Position numbers and translations under genes: made by a program. Positions 8,582 through 21,296 of a DNA stretch of 64,000 bases are shown here, one piece after another. Numbering within the stretch: position 1 is the first letter of the stretch; each line of letters opens with the position of its first letter. Under the pieces are notes generated by a model that ran no database searches, was not told the origin of the DNA, and saw only the letters and a list, made by a program, of their open reading frames with translations. This stretch comes from Novosphingobium sp. CF614. Its GTDB lineage: Bacteria; Pseudomonadota; Alphaproteobacteria; Sphingomonadales; Sphingomonadaceae. The stretch lies in assembly GCF_900113255.1 (NCBI RefSeq), contig NZ_FOOR01000015.1:21271-85270 (forward strand), read 5' to 3'.

Positions 8582-9661
8582 TCAGACTCCCTGCACCGCC
8601 GCGGCGGCCTCGATTTGAGCGCAGGCATCCCCCAAGTCCCCGGGTGCAGTATATCTGCCAAATCCAAGACGGATAGAGGCTTTGGCCTGCTTGTCCGCAA
8701 GCCCCAGCGCGCGCAGCACGTGGCTTGGCCGGCCGGACCCGCTGGCGCAGGCCGATCCCGCTGAAAAGGCGATCTCGCGCAAGTCCGACATCAGCCGCGC
8801 GACGTCTAGCCCGGGAAGGCGCAGATTGAGATTGCCGTGCCAACGCCGGGTCACCGAACCGTTGAGCGTCCAGCGCGACAGAATGGCGCGGGCCTGCCGC
8901 CAAAGCACCTCGACCAGGGCCGCGTCCGCCTCCATGCGCGCCTTCGCCAGCGCCGCCGCCGCGCCGAAACCCGCGCAGAGCGCCGGGCTCAGCGTGCCCG
9001 AACGCAGGCCCTGCTCCTGTCCGCCGCCATGGATCAGGGGTGCCAGCTCCAGCCCGTCGCGCACCCACAGCGCGCCGATTCCCTTCGGCCCGTAGAGCTT
9101 GTGCGCCGAAACCGCGATCAGGTCGGCATTGCCCGGCGGCGCCAGCTTGCCGGCGCCCTGGACCGCGTCGCACAGCAACAGCGCACCCGCCGAGCGAGCG
9201 CGTTCGGCAAGGTGCTCCACCGGCTGGACGGTGCCGATCTCGTTGTTGACCTGCATCACCGCGACGAGGCCGATGCCCGGGGGGATCGGCACCTGCGGAT
9301 CGACCAGCCCCTCGGCATCGACCGGGAGCACATCCACAAGGGGATCGAGCACGCGCGCCGTATCGAGCACCGCCGCGTGCTCGATCGCGGACACCGCCAG
9401 CCGCCGGGCGCCGCTGCCTGCCAGCGCGAGGTTGATCGCCTCGGTCGCGCCCGAAGTGAAGATCACCCGTCCACCCGGCGGCAGCAGCGCAGCGACTTGC
9501 TCGCGCGCGACCGCGACGGCGGCGGCGGCGGCCCGGCCTGGCCGGTGCTGGCTGTGCGGATTGGCGAAGCCCATGGTCTCGGGCCCGCCGAGCCAAGGCA
9601 GCATGGCTTCGCGCGCTTCGGGCGCGAGCGGGGTGGTGGCCTGGTAATCCAGATAGATCAT
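8582..9661 (-). CDS. Cysteine desulfurase (first of a tandem pair)
   Basis: The 359-residue PLP enzyme should remove sulfur from cysteine to form a persulfide for iron-sulfur or thio-cofactor synthesis. The aminotransferase class V features are intact: YLDYQATTPL at the start, the PLP lysine in SAHKLYGP (Lys188), and the persulfide cysteine in SAGSACASGS (Cys305). The start ATG overlaps the stop of the upstream paralogue by 4 bp. The ferredoxin gene begins one base after its stop. The IscS/NifS-like length and loop suggest this group, but the acceptor protein is not encoded nearby. Confidence 0.9.
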   Translation of the reverse strand: MIYLDYQATTPLAPEAREAMLPWLGGPETMGFANPHSQHRPGRAAAAAVAVAREQVAALLPPGGRVIFTSGATEAINLALAGSGARRLAVSAIEHAAVLDTARVLDPLVDVLPVDAEGLVDPQVPIPPGIGLVAVMQVNNEIGTVQPVEHLAERARSAGALLLCDAVQGAGKLAPPGNADLIAVSAHKLYGPKGIGALWVRDGLELAPLIHGGGQEQGLRSGTLSPALCAGFGAAAALAKARMEADAALVEVLWRQARAILSRWTLNGSVTRRWHGNLNLRLPGLDVARLMSDLREIAFSAGSACASGSGRPSHVLRALGLADKQAKASIRLGFGRYTAPGDLGDACAQIEAAAAVQGV

Positions 9662-10722
9662 GCGTTCACACCGCCGCCGGCGATCTCGCGCCAGGCCGCG
9701 ACGAAGCTCAGGATATCCGCTTCGCTCGTCTCGCGGCCGATGGAAACGCGAATCACCTCGGAAGGGCGCGGATAGCCCATGGCGTCGAGCACATGGCTGG
9801 TCCTAAGCGAGCCGGAGGAACAGGCGCTGCCGGCGGAGACGGCAATGCCCATCGCATCGAAGCGGATGAGCTGCGCGGCGGCGGATCTTCCGGGCATGCG
9901 ATAGCCGCCGATGGAAAAGAGACGCGCGGCCTCGGCGGCGACGATCTCTCCCCCGGCATCCACGATGGACTTGTCCAGCAATCCGCGCAGGCGCGCCGCC
10001 TCCCCGGTCCAGGCCGGCGCAGCCTCCAGCGCGGCCGCCATCGCCAGCACGCCCGGCAGGTTCTCGGTGCCCGGACGATAGCCGCGCTCCTGCCCGCCGG
10101 TGGGGTGGAGCAGGCTCCAGTCCCGCACCAGCAACGCACCGACGCCGACCGGCCCGCCGAACTTGTGCGCCGACAGCACGATCATGTCCGCCACGCCGGC
10201 ATCGGGCAAGACCAGTTTCCCTGCACCCTGCGCACAGTCGGCAAGCAACATGCCGCCCGCCGCGTGCACCGCCTCGGCGACGGCATCCAGCATCTGGATC
10301 ACGCCTGTCTCGCTGTTGACCTGCTGGACCGCCACCAGCCCCGGCACCGCCGCGCCGGCGGGGTCGACCCGCCCGCACGCGTCGACCGGAAGGCGCGGAA
10401 CTTCGCCGGCATGGCGCAGGACCGCATCGTGCTCGGTCGGAGACACGGCGCCCAGCGCAAGCTTGCCGCGCGTAATCGCCAGCGCCAGCGCTTCGCTCGC
10501 GCCCGAAGTGAAGATCACTTCCCCGTCCCAGCCCAGCACCGCCCGCACGCGCGCCCGGGCCTCTTCCAGCGCCGCGCGGGCACCGCGACCCTCCGCGTGC
10601 GGGCTGGAGGGATTGGCCCAGATGGCCATTCCCTCCAGCCACGCCTCGCGCGCCTCGGGCAGCAAGGGCGCGGTCGCGGCATGGTCGAGATAGATCCGTG
10701 GAAAGGCAGGTTCCGATGGCAT
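9658..10722 (-). CDS. Cysteine desulfurase (second of a tandem pair)
   Basis: The 354-residue product is a paralogue of the neighbouring desulfurase. It keeps YLDHAATAPLLPEA, the PLP lysine in SAHKFGGP (Lys187) and the active cysteine in SAGSACSSGS (Cys301), so both copies appear functional. The ATG at 10722 is chosen; a TTG seven codons upstream would add residues with no homology. It is the first gene of a three-gene leftward operon ending in a ferredoxin. How the two enzymes divide the work cannot be read from sequence. Confidence 0.9.
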   Translation of the reverse strand: MPSEPAFPRIYLDHAATAPLLPEAREAWLEGMAIWANPSSPHAEGRGARAALEEARARVRAVLGWDGEVIFTSGASEALALAITRGKLALGAVSPTEHDAVLRHAGEVPRLPVDACGRVDPAGAAVPGLVAVQQVNSETGVIQMLDAVAEAVHAAGGMLLADCAQGAGKLVLPDAGVADMIVLSAHKFGGPVGVGALLVRDWSLLHPTGGQERGYRPGTENLPGVLAMAAALEAAPAWTGEAARLRGLLDKSIVDAGGEIVAAEAARLFSIGGYRMPGRSAAAQLIRFDAMGIAVSAGSACSSGSLRTSHVLDAMGYPRPSEVIRVSIGRETSEADILSFVAAWREIAGGGVNA

Positions 10723-10853
10723 CGCTTGTAAAGTTGTTTTCAAGGCAAAGACTTCTATATAGCGGGCCTTCCCTTTTCCACTCCCGCAGGTGGCTGGCGA
10801 GACCTTTCGCCGCCGTTTCGCGGGAGTTTCAACAGGTCAGGTCAGAAACGCCA

Positions 10854-11510
10854 ATGCCCGCAGTCATTTTCCCCGGCCCAGAAGGCCGTCTCGAAGGTCG
10901 ATTCCAGCCGGCTCCGCGCCCGCGCGCGCCAGTTGCCATGATCCTCCACCCGCATCCGCAAGCGGGCGGGACCATGAACGACCGCATCACCCAGCATATG
11001 TACAAGACTTTCGTGAACCGGGGTTTCGCGACGCTGCGCTTCAACTTCCGGGGCGTCGGCCGCAGCCAGGGCAGCTTCGACAACGGCGTGGGCGAGCTTT
11101 CGGATGCCGCCGCCGCGCTCGACTGGGTGCAGTCGATCCACCCGGAAGCGTCCACCACCTGGATCGCGGGCTATTCGTTCGGTGCGCTGATCGGCATGCA
11201 ACTGCTGATGCGCCGCCCGGAAATCCGCGGCTTCATCTCGGTGGCGCCCCCGGCCAACATGTACGACTTCAGCTTCCTTGCCCCCTGCCCGGCCTCCGGC
11301 ATCATCGTCCAGGGCTCGTCGGACACGGTGGTGACGCCCGGCGCGGTGCAGAAGCTGGTCGACAAGCTGCGCACGCAGAAACACATCACCATCCATCACG
11401 ACGAGGTCCCGCGCGCCAACCATTTCTTCGAGAACGAAGTGGAAGACCTGATGCGCTCGGTCGACAATTACCTCGACATGCGCCTTTCGCCGGATTGCCC
11501 GATCAAGTGA
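10854..11510 (+). CDS. Alpha/beta hydrolase (COG2945 type)
   Basis: The 218-residue protein is a small alpha/beta hydrolase. The nucleophile elbow is AGYSFGALIG near residue 105, an Asp lies in IIVQGSSDTVV, and the catalytic His is in RANHFFEN. The oxyanion segment LHPHPQAGGTM matches the COG2945 group of short hydrolases. The substrate is unknown. It starts at ATG 10854, and the 131-bp gap to the divergent desulfurase gene probably holds two promoters. Confidence 0.88.
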   Translation: MPAVIFPGPEGRLEGRFQPAPRPRAPVAMILHPHPQAGGTMNDRITQHMYKTFVNRGFATLRFNFRGVGRSQGSFDNGVGELSDAAAALDWVQSIHPEASTTWIAGYSFGALIGMQLLMRRPEIRGFISVAPPANMYDFSFLAPCPASGIIVQGSSDTVVTPGAVQKLVDKLRTQKHITIHHDEVPRANHFFENEVEDLMRSVDNYLDMRLSPDCPIK

Positions 11511-11754
11511 CGCCCGCCGCCGGCGTCCGTGGGGCCCGGTGGAGGAGATGCGGGTTGAAAAGCAGCCCGTAAAGCGCGGGCAATCGCCGCTTTGGCGCTT
11601 TCCACCCCCCGCGTTCCCGGGGACAATGCGCGCACTTGGTTTTTCGCGTGCGCGTCAACCCAAACGTCACACCTCGCCCACCCTTGGCAATCCCTGCCCG
11701 CGCTTGTAGAGCGGCGCGCAAATCTCTCAAACGCTCGACCCCAGAGGAAAACCG

Positions 11755-13434
<1,680 letters not shown>

Positions 13435-13506
13435 TCCCATGCCCAGGGCATGATCCCATTCATTTTGCAGCTATCAAACCTTAACGCCAAGCCGCATCAC
13501 GGTTCA

Positions 13507-13535
13507 CCTCTGCGACAGCGCCGCTGTCGTAGAGG
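13507..13535. other. Stem-loop in the leader of the RcnB-like gene
   Basis: Arms CCTCTGCGACAGC (13507-13519) and GCTGTCGTAGAGG (13523-13535) pair with one G-T wobble around a GCC loop. No run of T follows on either strand, so it is a poor intrinsic terminator for ettA. It may be a leader structure or an operator. Confidence 0.4.
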
Positions 13536-13622
13536 AAAATCAGGATGAGCCGTGATCGCCGTCCGGCAGTTCGGTCCAACGACCGGAACATTCGAAAGTC
13601 AGGCGGGGCGAAAGGTAAGAAA

Positions 13623-14549
13623 ATGAAAACGGGAACATTGTTTTCAGCAAGCGCCTGGGGCGCGATGGCACTCGCCCTCGCCAGCCTCACGGTGCCGAGC
13701 GTGGCCGGGGCAGCCGAACCTCGCGATCGATCGGAAGATCGCGGCGCACGGTCCGCCCGATCGGAAGATCGCGGCGACCAGGGCCGGCAGCGCGTCGAGT
13801 CGCCAAGGGCACCTCAGGATAAAGCCGATGTCGGTCGCGCGCCCACCGTGAGACAGGCGCCGGTGCCAACATCGCGACGCACCCTGCGCTCGAACGACGC
13901 CACGCCCCGTGACTGGGCTGCCGCCCGCGCACGGATCGCCGCGCAGCGCGACCGCGCCGACAACCAAAGCGCGCCAGACGCCGGCAATCGTCCCGGCGGC
14001 AATCGCGGTAACGACAGCCCCCCCCCTTCGTGGAAGCGCGACGACAACAACCGAGATCGCGACAACCGCGACAGGGGCCATCAGGGCAGGGATAACCAGG
14101 GCCGCGATTGGCGGAACGATCCCCGGGGCGATCACGACAATCGCTGGTCGAACTCCCGTGGCAACCACGACAACCGCAACGACCACGATCGCGACAACCG
14201 TCATGACGACCGCCGCGACTGGGGCCGGGATCATCGCGACTGGGATCGCAACAGCTGGAGGCGCGACAATCGCTACGACTGGCGCCACTACCGCGAGAAC
14301 CACCGCTCGATCTATCGGATCGGCCGTTATTACGCGCCTTACCACGGATACTCCTATCGCCGCCTGGGCATCGGATTTTCCCTGGGCTCGATATTCTACG
14401 GCAACCGCTACTGGATCAGCGATCCCTGGTCCTATCGTTTGCCGGCGGTCTATGGCCCCTATCGCTGGGTTCGCTATTACGACGATGTCCTGCTGGTGAA
14501 CATCTACACCGGCCAAGTGGTCGACGTAATCTACGACTTCTTCTGGTAA
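13623..14549 (+). CDS. Secreted RcnB-family protein with a D/N/R/H-rich tract
   Basis: The 308-residue protein has a signal peptide of about 30 residues ending AGA-AEP, so it acts in the periplasm or envelope. The middle (about residues 30-210) is a low-complexity tract of Asp, Asn, Arg, Gly and His with many DNRD and NRDR repeats. It begins with a duplicated RSEDRG unit. The C-terminal 100 residues are Tyr/Arg-rich and resemble RcnB/YcgJ-type domains (YRLPAVYGPYRWVRYYDDVLLV), including the late GQVVDVIYDFFW end. RcnB itself modulates nickel and cobalt efflux; metal binding here is an inference from family and composition. The ATG at 13623 follows AAAGGTAAGAA. Confidence 0.78.
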   Translation: MKTGTLFSASAWGAMALALASLTVPSVAGAAEPRDRSEDRGARSARSEDRGDQGRQRVESPRAPQDKADVGRAPTVRQAPVPTSRRTLRSNDATPRDWAAARARIAAQRDRADNQSAPDAGNRPGGNRGNDSPPPSWKRDDNNRDRDNRDRGHQGRDNQGRDWRNDPRGDHDNRWSNSRGNHDNRNDHDRDNRHDDRRDWGRDHRDWDRNSWRRDNRYDWRHYRENHRSIYRIGRYYAPYHGYSYRRLGIGFSLGSIFYGNRYWISDPWSYRLPAVYGPYRWVRYYDDVLLVNIYTGQVVDVIYDFFW

Positions 14550-14570
14550 GCGGGCTCATACCAAGTCTCA

Positions 14571-14764
14571 TTGATCGGAACACTTGTTCCCTTTGCTTTC
14601 GTCGTTGCGAGCCGCCGAAGGCGGTGCGGCAATCCAGGGCGGTAAGTAGCGTTGCCCAGGATTGCTTCGGCGGCTGCGCCGCCTCGCAAAAACGAAGGGG
14701 AAAGATGAGTTTCCCTTCGGTGGCGCGCAACGACGAAAGCAAGGGAAGCAAGGGTTCCGATCAA
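14571..14764. repeat. 194-bp MITE-like element with 41-bp inverted ends
   Basis: The ends match as inverted repeats: 14571-14611 (starting TTGATCGGAAC) against 14724-14764, with 36 of 41 positions equal and the outer 11 identical. Inside is a second nested inverted pair containing GGCAATCCAGG and CAGGATTGCTTCGGCGG. There is no reading frame with coding character. Related shorter copies lie at 5778, 20770 and 56289. It resembles non-autonomous palindromic repeats common in sphingomonads. Confidence 0.75.
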
Positions 14765-14784
14765 GGGAATTCAGTGTTACCGCT

Positions 14785-14835
14785 GTACAACAAGAAGCCC
14801 CCGTGCCCAGAAGGCGCGGGGGCTTCTTGTTGTAC
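14785..14835. terminator. Bidirectional hairpin terminator downstream of secA
   Basis: A perfect 19-bp inverted repeat, GTACAACAAGAAGCCCCCG at 14785-14803 and its complement at 14817-14835, encloses a 13-nt loop. The G/C-rich inner stem is flanked by A-rich and T-rich outer arms, so either strand gives a terminator-like hairpin. It lies 34 bp past the secA stop codon and faces the end of the RcnB-like gene. Confidence 0.8.
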
Positions 14836-14868
14836 GCGTCGGCGCGGGCCGAGCGGCCCGCCGCACCG

Positions 14869-17598
<2,730 letters not shown>

Positions 17599-17703
17599 GG
17601 CGGGAATCCCTGTTTTCTGGTGAATGCTTGATAGTGTGATACGCGCGGCTTGCGCTGGCGCGCCAAAGCGCGCGAGACGGCGCCGGGCCGTGCTGGCGGC
17701 GCG

Positions 17704-17982
17704 CTATTCGCGGGCGCGGTCGATCCCGGTGAGCACCGTGGGAATGGCATGCACAACCGGTTCGGCTGTCCGCGCCGGGGCATGGCGCCGGGTATTGCGC
17801 AAGCCGGGCTCAGGCAACCTGGCGAGCGCGACCGGCGCGCGAGGCACCCTCGTCGCCGTCCGATCTCCCAGCACCGAAACCTGCATGCTGGCGATCTGCG
17901 AGGCGCGCGCCTCCCCCGGGCCGAGCTGTGCGGCAAGGCCCGTCAACAGGGCGAGCAGGGTCAGGAGCAGGCGAGTGGCCAT
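17704..17982 (-). CDS. Hypothetical small secreted protein
   Basis: A 92-residue frame starts at ATG 17982 with a clear signal-like segment (MATRLLLTLLALLTGLAAQLG) ending near EARA. The rest is rich in Arg, Ala and Pro with no recognised domain. A GTG 19 codons upstream would place charged residues before the signal and is less likely. It sits upstream of secA on the same strand, about 105 bp away. Codon use fits the genome, but no function is known and it could be spurious. Confidence 0.5.
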   Translation of the reverse strand: MATRLLLTLLALLTGLAAQLGPGEARASQIASMQVSVLGDRTATRVPRAPVALARLPEPGLRNTRRHAPARTAEPVVHAIPTVLTGIDRARE

Positions 17983-18088
17983 CGGGTGCAGATAGGACGC
18001 ACGCGACGAATAGTCCACCGTCTGGCGCGGTTTGCGCACGATCGATCATCGCTTGACCTGTCGGGCCGACACGCTAGGCGCGTGCGCC

Positions 18089-19315
18089 ATGACCCATCCC
18101 GTCTCCCCGCTCGCCATGCCCTTCCCCGACCTGCCGGCGATCGCGGGCGTTACCCCGCATGTCGTGCGCGCCGGGTACAAGGACTGGGGGCGCTGCGACC
18201 TTACTTACGTCACGCTCGACGAAGGCACCGCCGTCGCCGGCGTGTTCACCAGGAACCAGTGCTGTTCGAGCGAAGTCGAACTCGGCCGCGAGAACGTGAA
18301 GCTCGGCAAGGCCCGGGCACTGGTGGTGAACGCGGGCAATTCCAACGCCTTTACCGGCTATCGCGGGCGCGAGGCGGTGGAGCAGATCATGGATCAGGTC
18401 GCGGCGCACCTCGGCTGTCCGAAGGAGCAGGTGTTCGTCTCCTCGACCGGCGTGATCGGCGTGCCGCTGCCCAAGGACAAGGCGCGCGAAGGCGTCGCCG
18501 CGGCGCTGATCGCCGAACCCTGCTCCTGGGAGGACGCCGCGCGCACCATCTCCACCACCGACACCTTTCCCAAGGGCGCCACGGCCAGCGCGATGATCGG
18601 CGGCACCAAAGCCACCATCAGCGCGATCATCAAGGGATCAGGCATGATCGCGCCGGACATGGCGACGATGCTGGGATACCTGTTCACCGACGCGGCAGTG
18701 GAGCCCGGGTTCCTGCAGGAATGCCTTGCGGCGGCGAACTTGCGCACCTTTTCGTGCATCACCGTCGATTCGGATACTTCGACCAGCGACACCGTGCTCG
18801 CCTTCGCGACCGGCAAGGCCGGCAATGCCCCCCTTGCCTCGTTCGACAGCCCCGGCGCCGATGCCTTCGCCGCCGCCGTCCACGACGTTTGCCGCCAGCT
18901 CGCCCACCTGGTCGTGCGCGACGGCGAGGGGGCCAGCAAGTTCATCGCCGTCACCGTTACCGGCGCGGTCTCTGACGAAAGCGCGCGCAAGGTCGGAATG
19001 GCCATTGCCAATTCTCCCTTGGTCAAGACCGCCATCGCCGGCGAGGACGCCAACTGGGGCCGTGTCGTCATGGCGGTGGGCAAAGCCGGCGAACCGGCGG
19101 ACCGGGACAAGCTCTCGATCGGTTTCGGTGGCCTCTGGGCCGCGCGCGAGGGGTTGCCGCTGGCGGACTATGACGAAGCGCCGGTGGCCACGCACCTCAA
19201 GGGCCAGGATGTAACCATCGAAGTCGACCTGGGGCTGGGCGAGGGACGGGCCACGGTCTGGACCTGCGACCTCACCCATGGCTACATCTCGATCAACGCG
19301 GATTACCGGAGCTGA
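18089..19315 (+). CDS. argJ: Bifunctional ornithine acetyltransferase / N-acetylglutamate synthase
   Basis: The 408-residue enzyme moves the acetyl group from N-acetylornithine to glutamate in the cyclic arginine pathway and may also use acetyl-CoA. The precursor cleaves itself at the conserved ATML site, seen as PDMATMLGYLFTDA near residue 190; the Thr becomes the nucleophile of the beta chain. Other family segments are NSGNANA-like VVNAGNSNAFTG and the late GEDANWGRV. The ATG at 18089 is chosen. The GST gene overlaps its stop by one base, so they are probably cotranscribed. Confidence 0.95.
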   Translation: MTHPVSPLAMPFPDLPAIAGVTPHVVRAGYKDWGRCDLTYVTLDEGTAVAGVFTRNQCCSSEVELGRENVKLGKARALVVNAGNSNAFTGYRGREAVEQIMDQVAAHLGCPKEQVFVSSTGVIGVPLPKDKAREGVAAALIAEPCSWEDAARTISTTDTFPKGATASAMIGGTKATISAIIKGSGMIAPDMATMLGYLFTDAAVEPGFLQECLAAANLRTFSCITVDSDTSTSDTVLAFATGKAGNAPLASFDSPGADAFAAAVHDVCRQLAHLVVRDGEGASKFIAVTVTGAVSDESARKVGMAIANSPLVKTAIAGEDANWGRVVMAVGKAGEPADRDKLSIGFGGLWAAREGLPLADYDEAPVATHLKGQDVTIEVDLGLGEGRATVWTCDLTHGYISINADYRS

Positions 19316-19935
19316 TGGAAACGTCATTCGCCGTCTGGGGCCGGCTGAACTCGCACAACGTCAAGAAGGTCGTCTGGTTCGCCGAGGAGCTGGGCCTGGA
19401 CTATGTCCGCCGCGATATCGGCGGCCAGTTCGGCTATACCGAGGACTACCTCGCCAAGAACCCGAACCGGGTGGTGCCGATGATCGAGGACGACAACCTC
19501 GCGCTGTGGGAATCGAACGCGATCCTGCGTTATATGGCCGCCGAATATGGAGGCGAGCGCTGGTTTCCCGCCGATCCCGCGCAGCGCGCACGCGCCGATC
19601 GCTGGATGGACTGGCAGGTCACTTATGCCGACGCGCAGCGCCTCCCCTTCCTAAGCTTCGCGCGGACGCCCAGGGCGGACTGGGACATGGCGGCGATCAC
19701 GCGCGACATGGATTCGTGCGCAAAGCAGCTCGCGGTGATGGAGCGGTATCTTGGTGAAAGCCCCTGGCTCTCGGGCAGCCAGTTCGGCATCGGCGACATT
19801 CCCATGGGCGTCTATGCCTATACTTGGTTCAGCCTGCCCTTCGAAAAGCCGGAATTTCCCGCGATCGCCGAATGGTACGCCCGGATTCGGGAACGTCCCG
19901 GCTACGCCCGGCAGGTCATGATCCCGCTGACGTGA
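19315..19935 (+). CDS. Glutathione S-transferase family protein
   Basis: The 206-residue protein has a GST layout. The N-terminal thioredoxin-like half begins with FAVWGRLNSHNVKKVVW and has NPNRVVPMIEDDNLALWESNAILRY, the glutathione-binding loop with cis-Pro and ES. An all-helical half follows, with a LSGSQFGIGDIPMGVYAY N-capping box. The exact class and substrate are not clear. Its ATG overlaps the argJ stop, and its own stop overlaps the next start (GTGA at 19932), so three genes form one compact run. Confidence 0.9.
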   Translation: METSFAVWGRLNSHNVKKVVWFAEELGLDYVRRDIGGQFGYTEDYLAKNPNRVVPMIEDDNLALWESNAILRYMAAEYGGERWFPADPAQRARADRWMDWQVTYADAQRLPFLSFARTPRADWDMAAITRDMDSCAKQLAVMERYLGESPWLSGSQFGIGDIPMGVYAYTWFSLPFEKPEFPAIAEWYARIRERPGYARQVMIPLT

Positions 19936-20741
19936 TCGCCCCCGCGCTCACCGCCGCCGTCGAGGCGATCCTGCGCGAGGCCAACGAGCGCGCGATCCTG
20001 CCCTATTACCGGTCGCTTTCCTCCGCGCAGATCGACAACAAGGCCGCCGATGATGTCGTCACCGTGGCCGACAGGGAAAGCGAGGCGCTGCTGACCGAGC
20101 GCCTCTCCGCACTGCTGCCGGAAGCGGCGGTGGTGGGCGAGGAAGCGGCATTCGCCGATGCCGCGGTGCTTGGACGGCTCACGGACGGCCTGTGCTGGAT
20201 CGTCGATCCGCTTGACGGCACTAACAACTTCGCTGGCGGTCAACCGCCGTTCGGCATCCTGGTGGCGCTCGCCGATCGGGGCGAGACGCTTGGGGGCTGG
20301 ATCCTCGATTGCCTGACCGGGCGATTCTGCCACGCCGGCAAGGGCACCGGCGCATGGGTCAACGGCGAGCGCGTCATGGCGATATCCTCGGGCGAGGCCT
20401 TGCCGGTCGCAGCGATCTCGCTGATCTTTCTTGAACCGGCCCGGCGCGAACAGATCCGCCAGCACATCGCCCCGCATTATCGCCTCGTCGACATCCCGCG
20501 CTGCGCCGCCGAGCAATATCCGCGCCTGGTACTGGGAACGAACGACGTTTCGGTGTTCGAACGCACCCTGCCCTGGGACCATGCGGCGGGCGCGCTGTTC
20601 CTGAACGAAGCGGGCGGGCGCTGCGCCCGGCCCGACGGTTCGGCCTACCGCGTCGACGAATTCGAGCGGCCCGGGATCATCGGCGCCTCCTCGAAGCGGC
20701 TGTTCGACGATCTTGCACGGCGGCTGGCGGCGCTGGCGTGA
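19932..20741 (+). CDS. Inositol monophosphatase-family phosphatase
   Basis: The 269-residue protein is a lithium-sensitive-type, Mg-dependent phosphatase. Metal-site motifs are visible: GEEAAF (Glu), WIVDPLDGTNNF (Asp-x-x-Asp-Gly) and the late PWDHAAGALFLNEAGG. Members hydrolyse inositol phosphates, histidinol phosphate, fructose bisphosphate or PAP. This sequence is not clearly any one of these; a histidinol-phosphatase role is one option. The start is GTG 19932, overlapping the GST stop codon. Confidence 0.88.
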   Translation: MIAPALTAAVEAILREANERAILPYYRSLSSAQIDNKAADDVVTVADRESEALLTERLSALLPEAAVVGEEAAFADAAVLGRLTDGLCWIVDPLDGTNNFAGGQPPFGILVALADRGETLGGWILDCLTGRFCHAGKGTGAWVNGERVMAISSGEALPVAAISLIFLEPARREQIRQHIAPHYRLVDIPRCAAEQYPRLVLGTNDVSVFERTLPWDHAAGALFLNEAGGRCARPDGSAYRVDEFERPGIIGASSKRLFDDLARRLAALA

Positions 20742-20769
20742 CACCAGGCCCCGGCGGAACCAGGCTGGT

Positions 20770-20870
20770 CTCCTTCCTTGGCCACCGCGAGCCGGGCGCA
20801 ACGCGATCCAGAGCGCTTGCCCCTGGATTGCCGCGCCGCCTTCGGCGACTCGCGGCGACGAAGGAAGGAG
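20770..20870. repeat. Hairpin copy of the interspersed repeat
   Basis: CTCCTTCCTT at 20770-20779 and AAGGAAGGAG at 20861-20870 close a roughly 100-bp imperfect palindrome. Its inner parts are CCGCGAGCCG and CCTGGATTGCCGCGCCGCC with CGCGGCGACG. It shares the GGATTGC-CGCCGCC-CGACGAAGG core with the other copies. It lies between convergent genes (the phosphatase and trxA). Confidence 0.6.
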
Positions 20871-20896
20871 AAGGGTTTCGCTTGGCGAGACCTGTA

Positions 20897-21217
20897 TTAC
20901 AGCGCGCCTTCGATCCAGCCCCTGAGCGCGCTCTTGGGCGCGGCGCCGAGCTTGTCGGCCACTTTTTCGCCGTTCCGGAACAGCACGAGATAGGGAATCG
21001 ACTTCACGCCGAATTGCATCGGCGTCTCACTGTTGGCCATGATGTCCATCTTGGCGATGGTCACCTTGTCGGCCAGTTCCTCGGAGATTTCCTCCAGGGC
21101 CGGGCCGATCATCTTGCATGGGCCGCACCAGTCCGCCCAGAAGTCGACAAGCACGGGCTTGTCGGCCTTCAGGACATCGTCCTCGAAGCTGGCATCGGTG
21201 ACGGCAATGGTTGACAT
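20897..21217 (-). CDS. trxA: Thioredoxin
   Basis: The 106-residue cytoplasmic disulfide reductant has the active site WCGPC (Cys31, Cys34), the preceding VLVDFWAD strand, and the cis-Pro loop in VKSIPYLVLF. Length is standard for Trx1. The ATG at 21217 is used; extension upstream has no homology. Together with addA and addB to its right it forms a grouping often seen in alphaproteobacteria, although 79 bp separate it from addA. Confidence 0.96.
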   Translation of the reverse strand: MSTIAVTDASFEDDVLKADKPVLVDFWADWCGPCKMIGPALEEISEELADKVTIAKMDIMANSETPMQFGVKSIPYLVLFRNGEKVADKLGAAPKSALRGWIEGAL

Positions 21218-21296
21218 GAAATGGACTCCTCGAATGGCGGATTGACCGCAATCTAGGGATGAAAAAGCCGGAGGCAACGCCGTTTCCCGGATAGCT

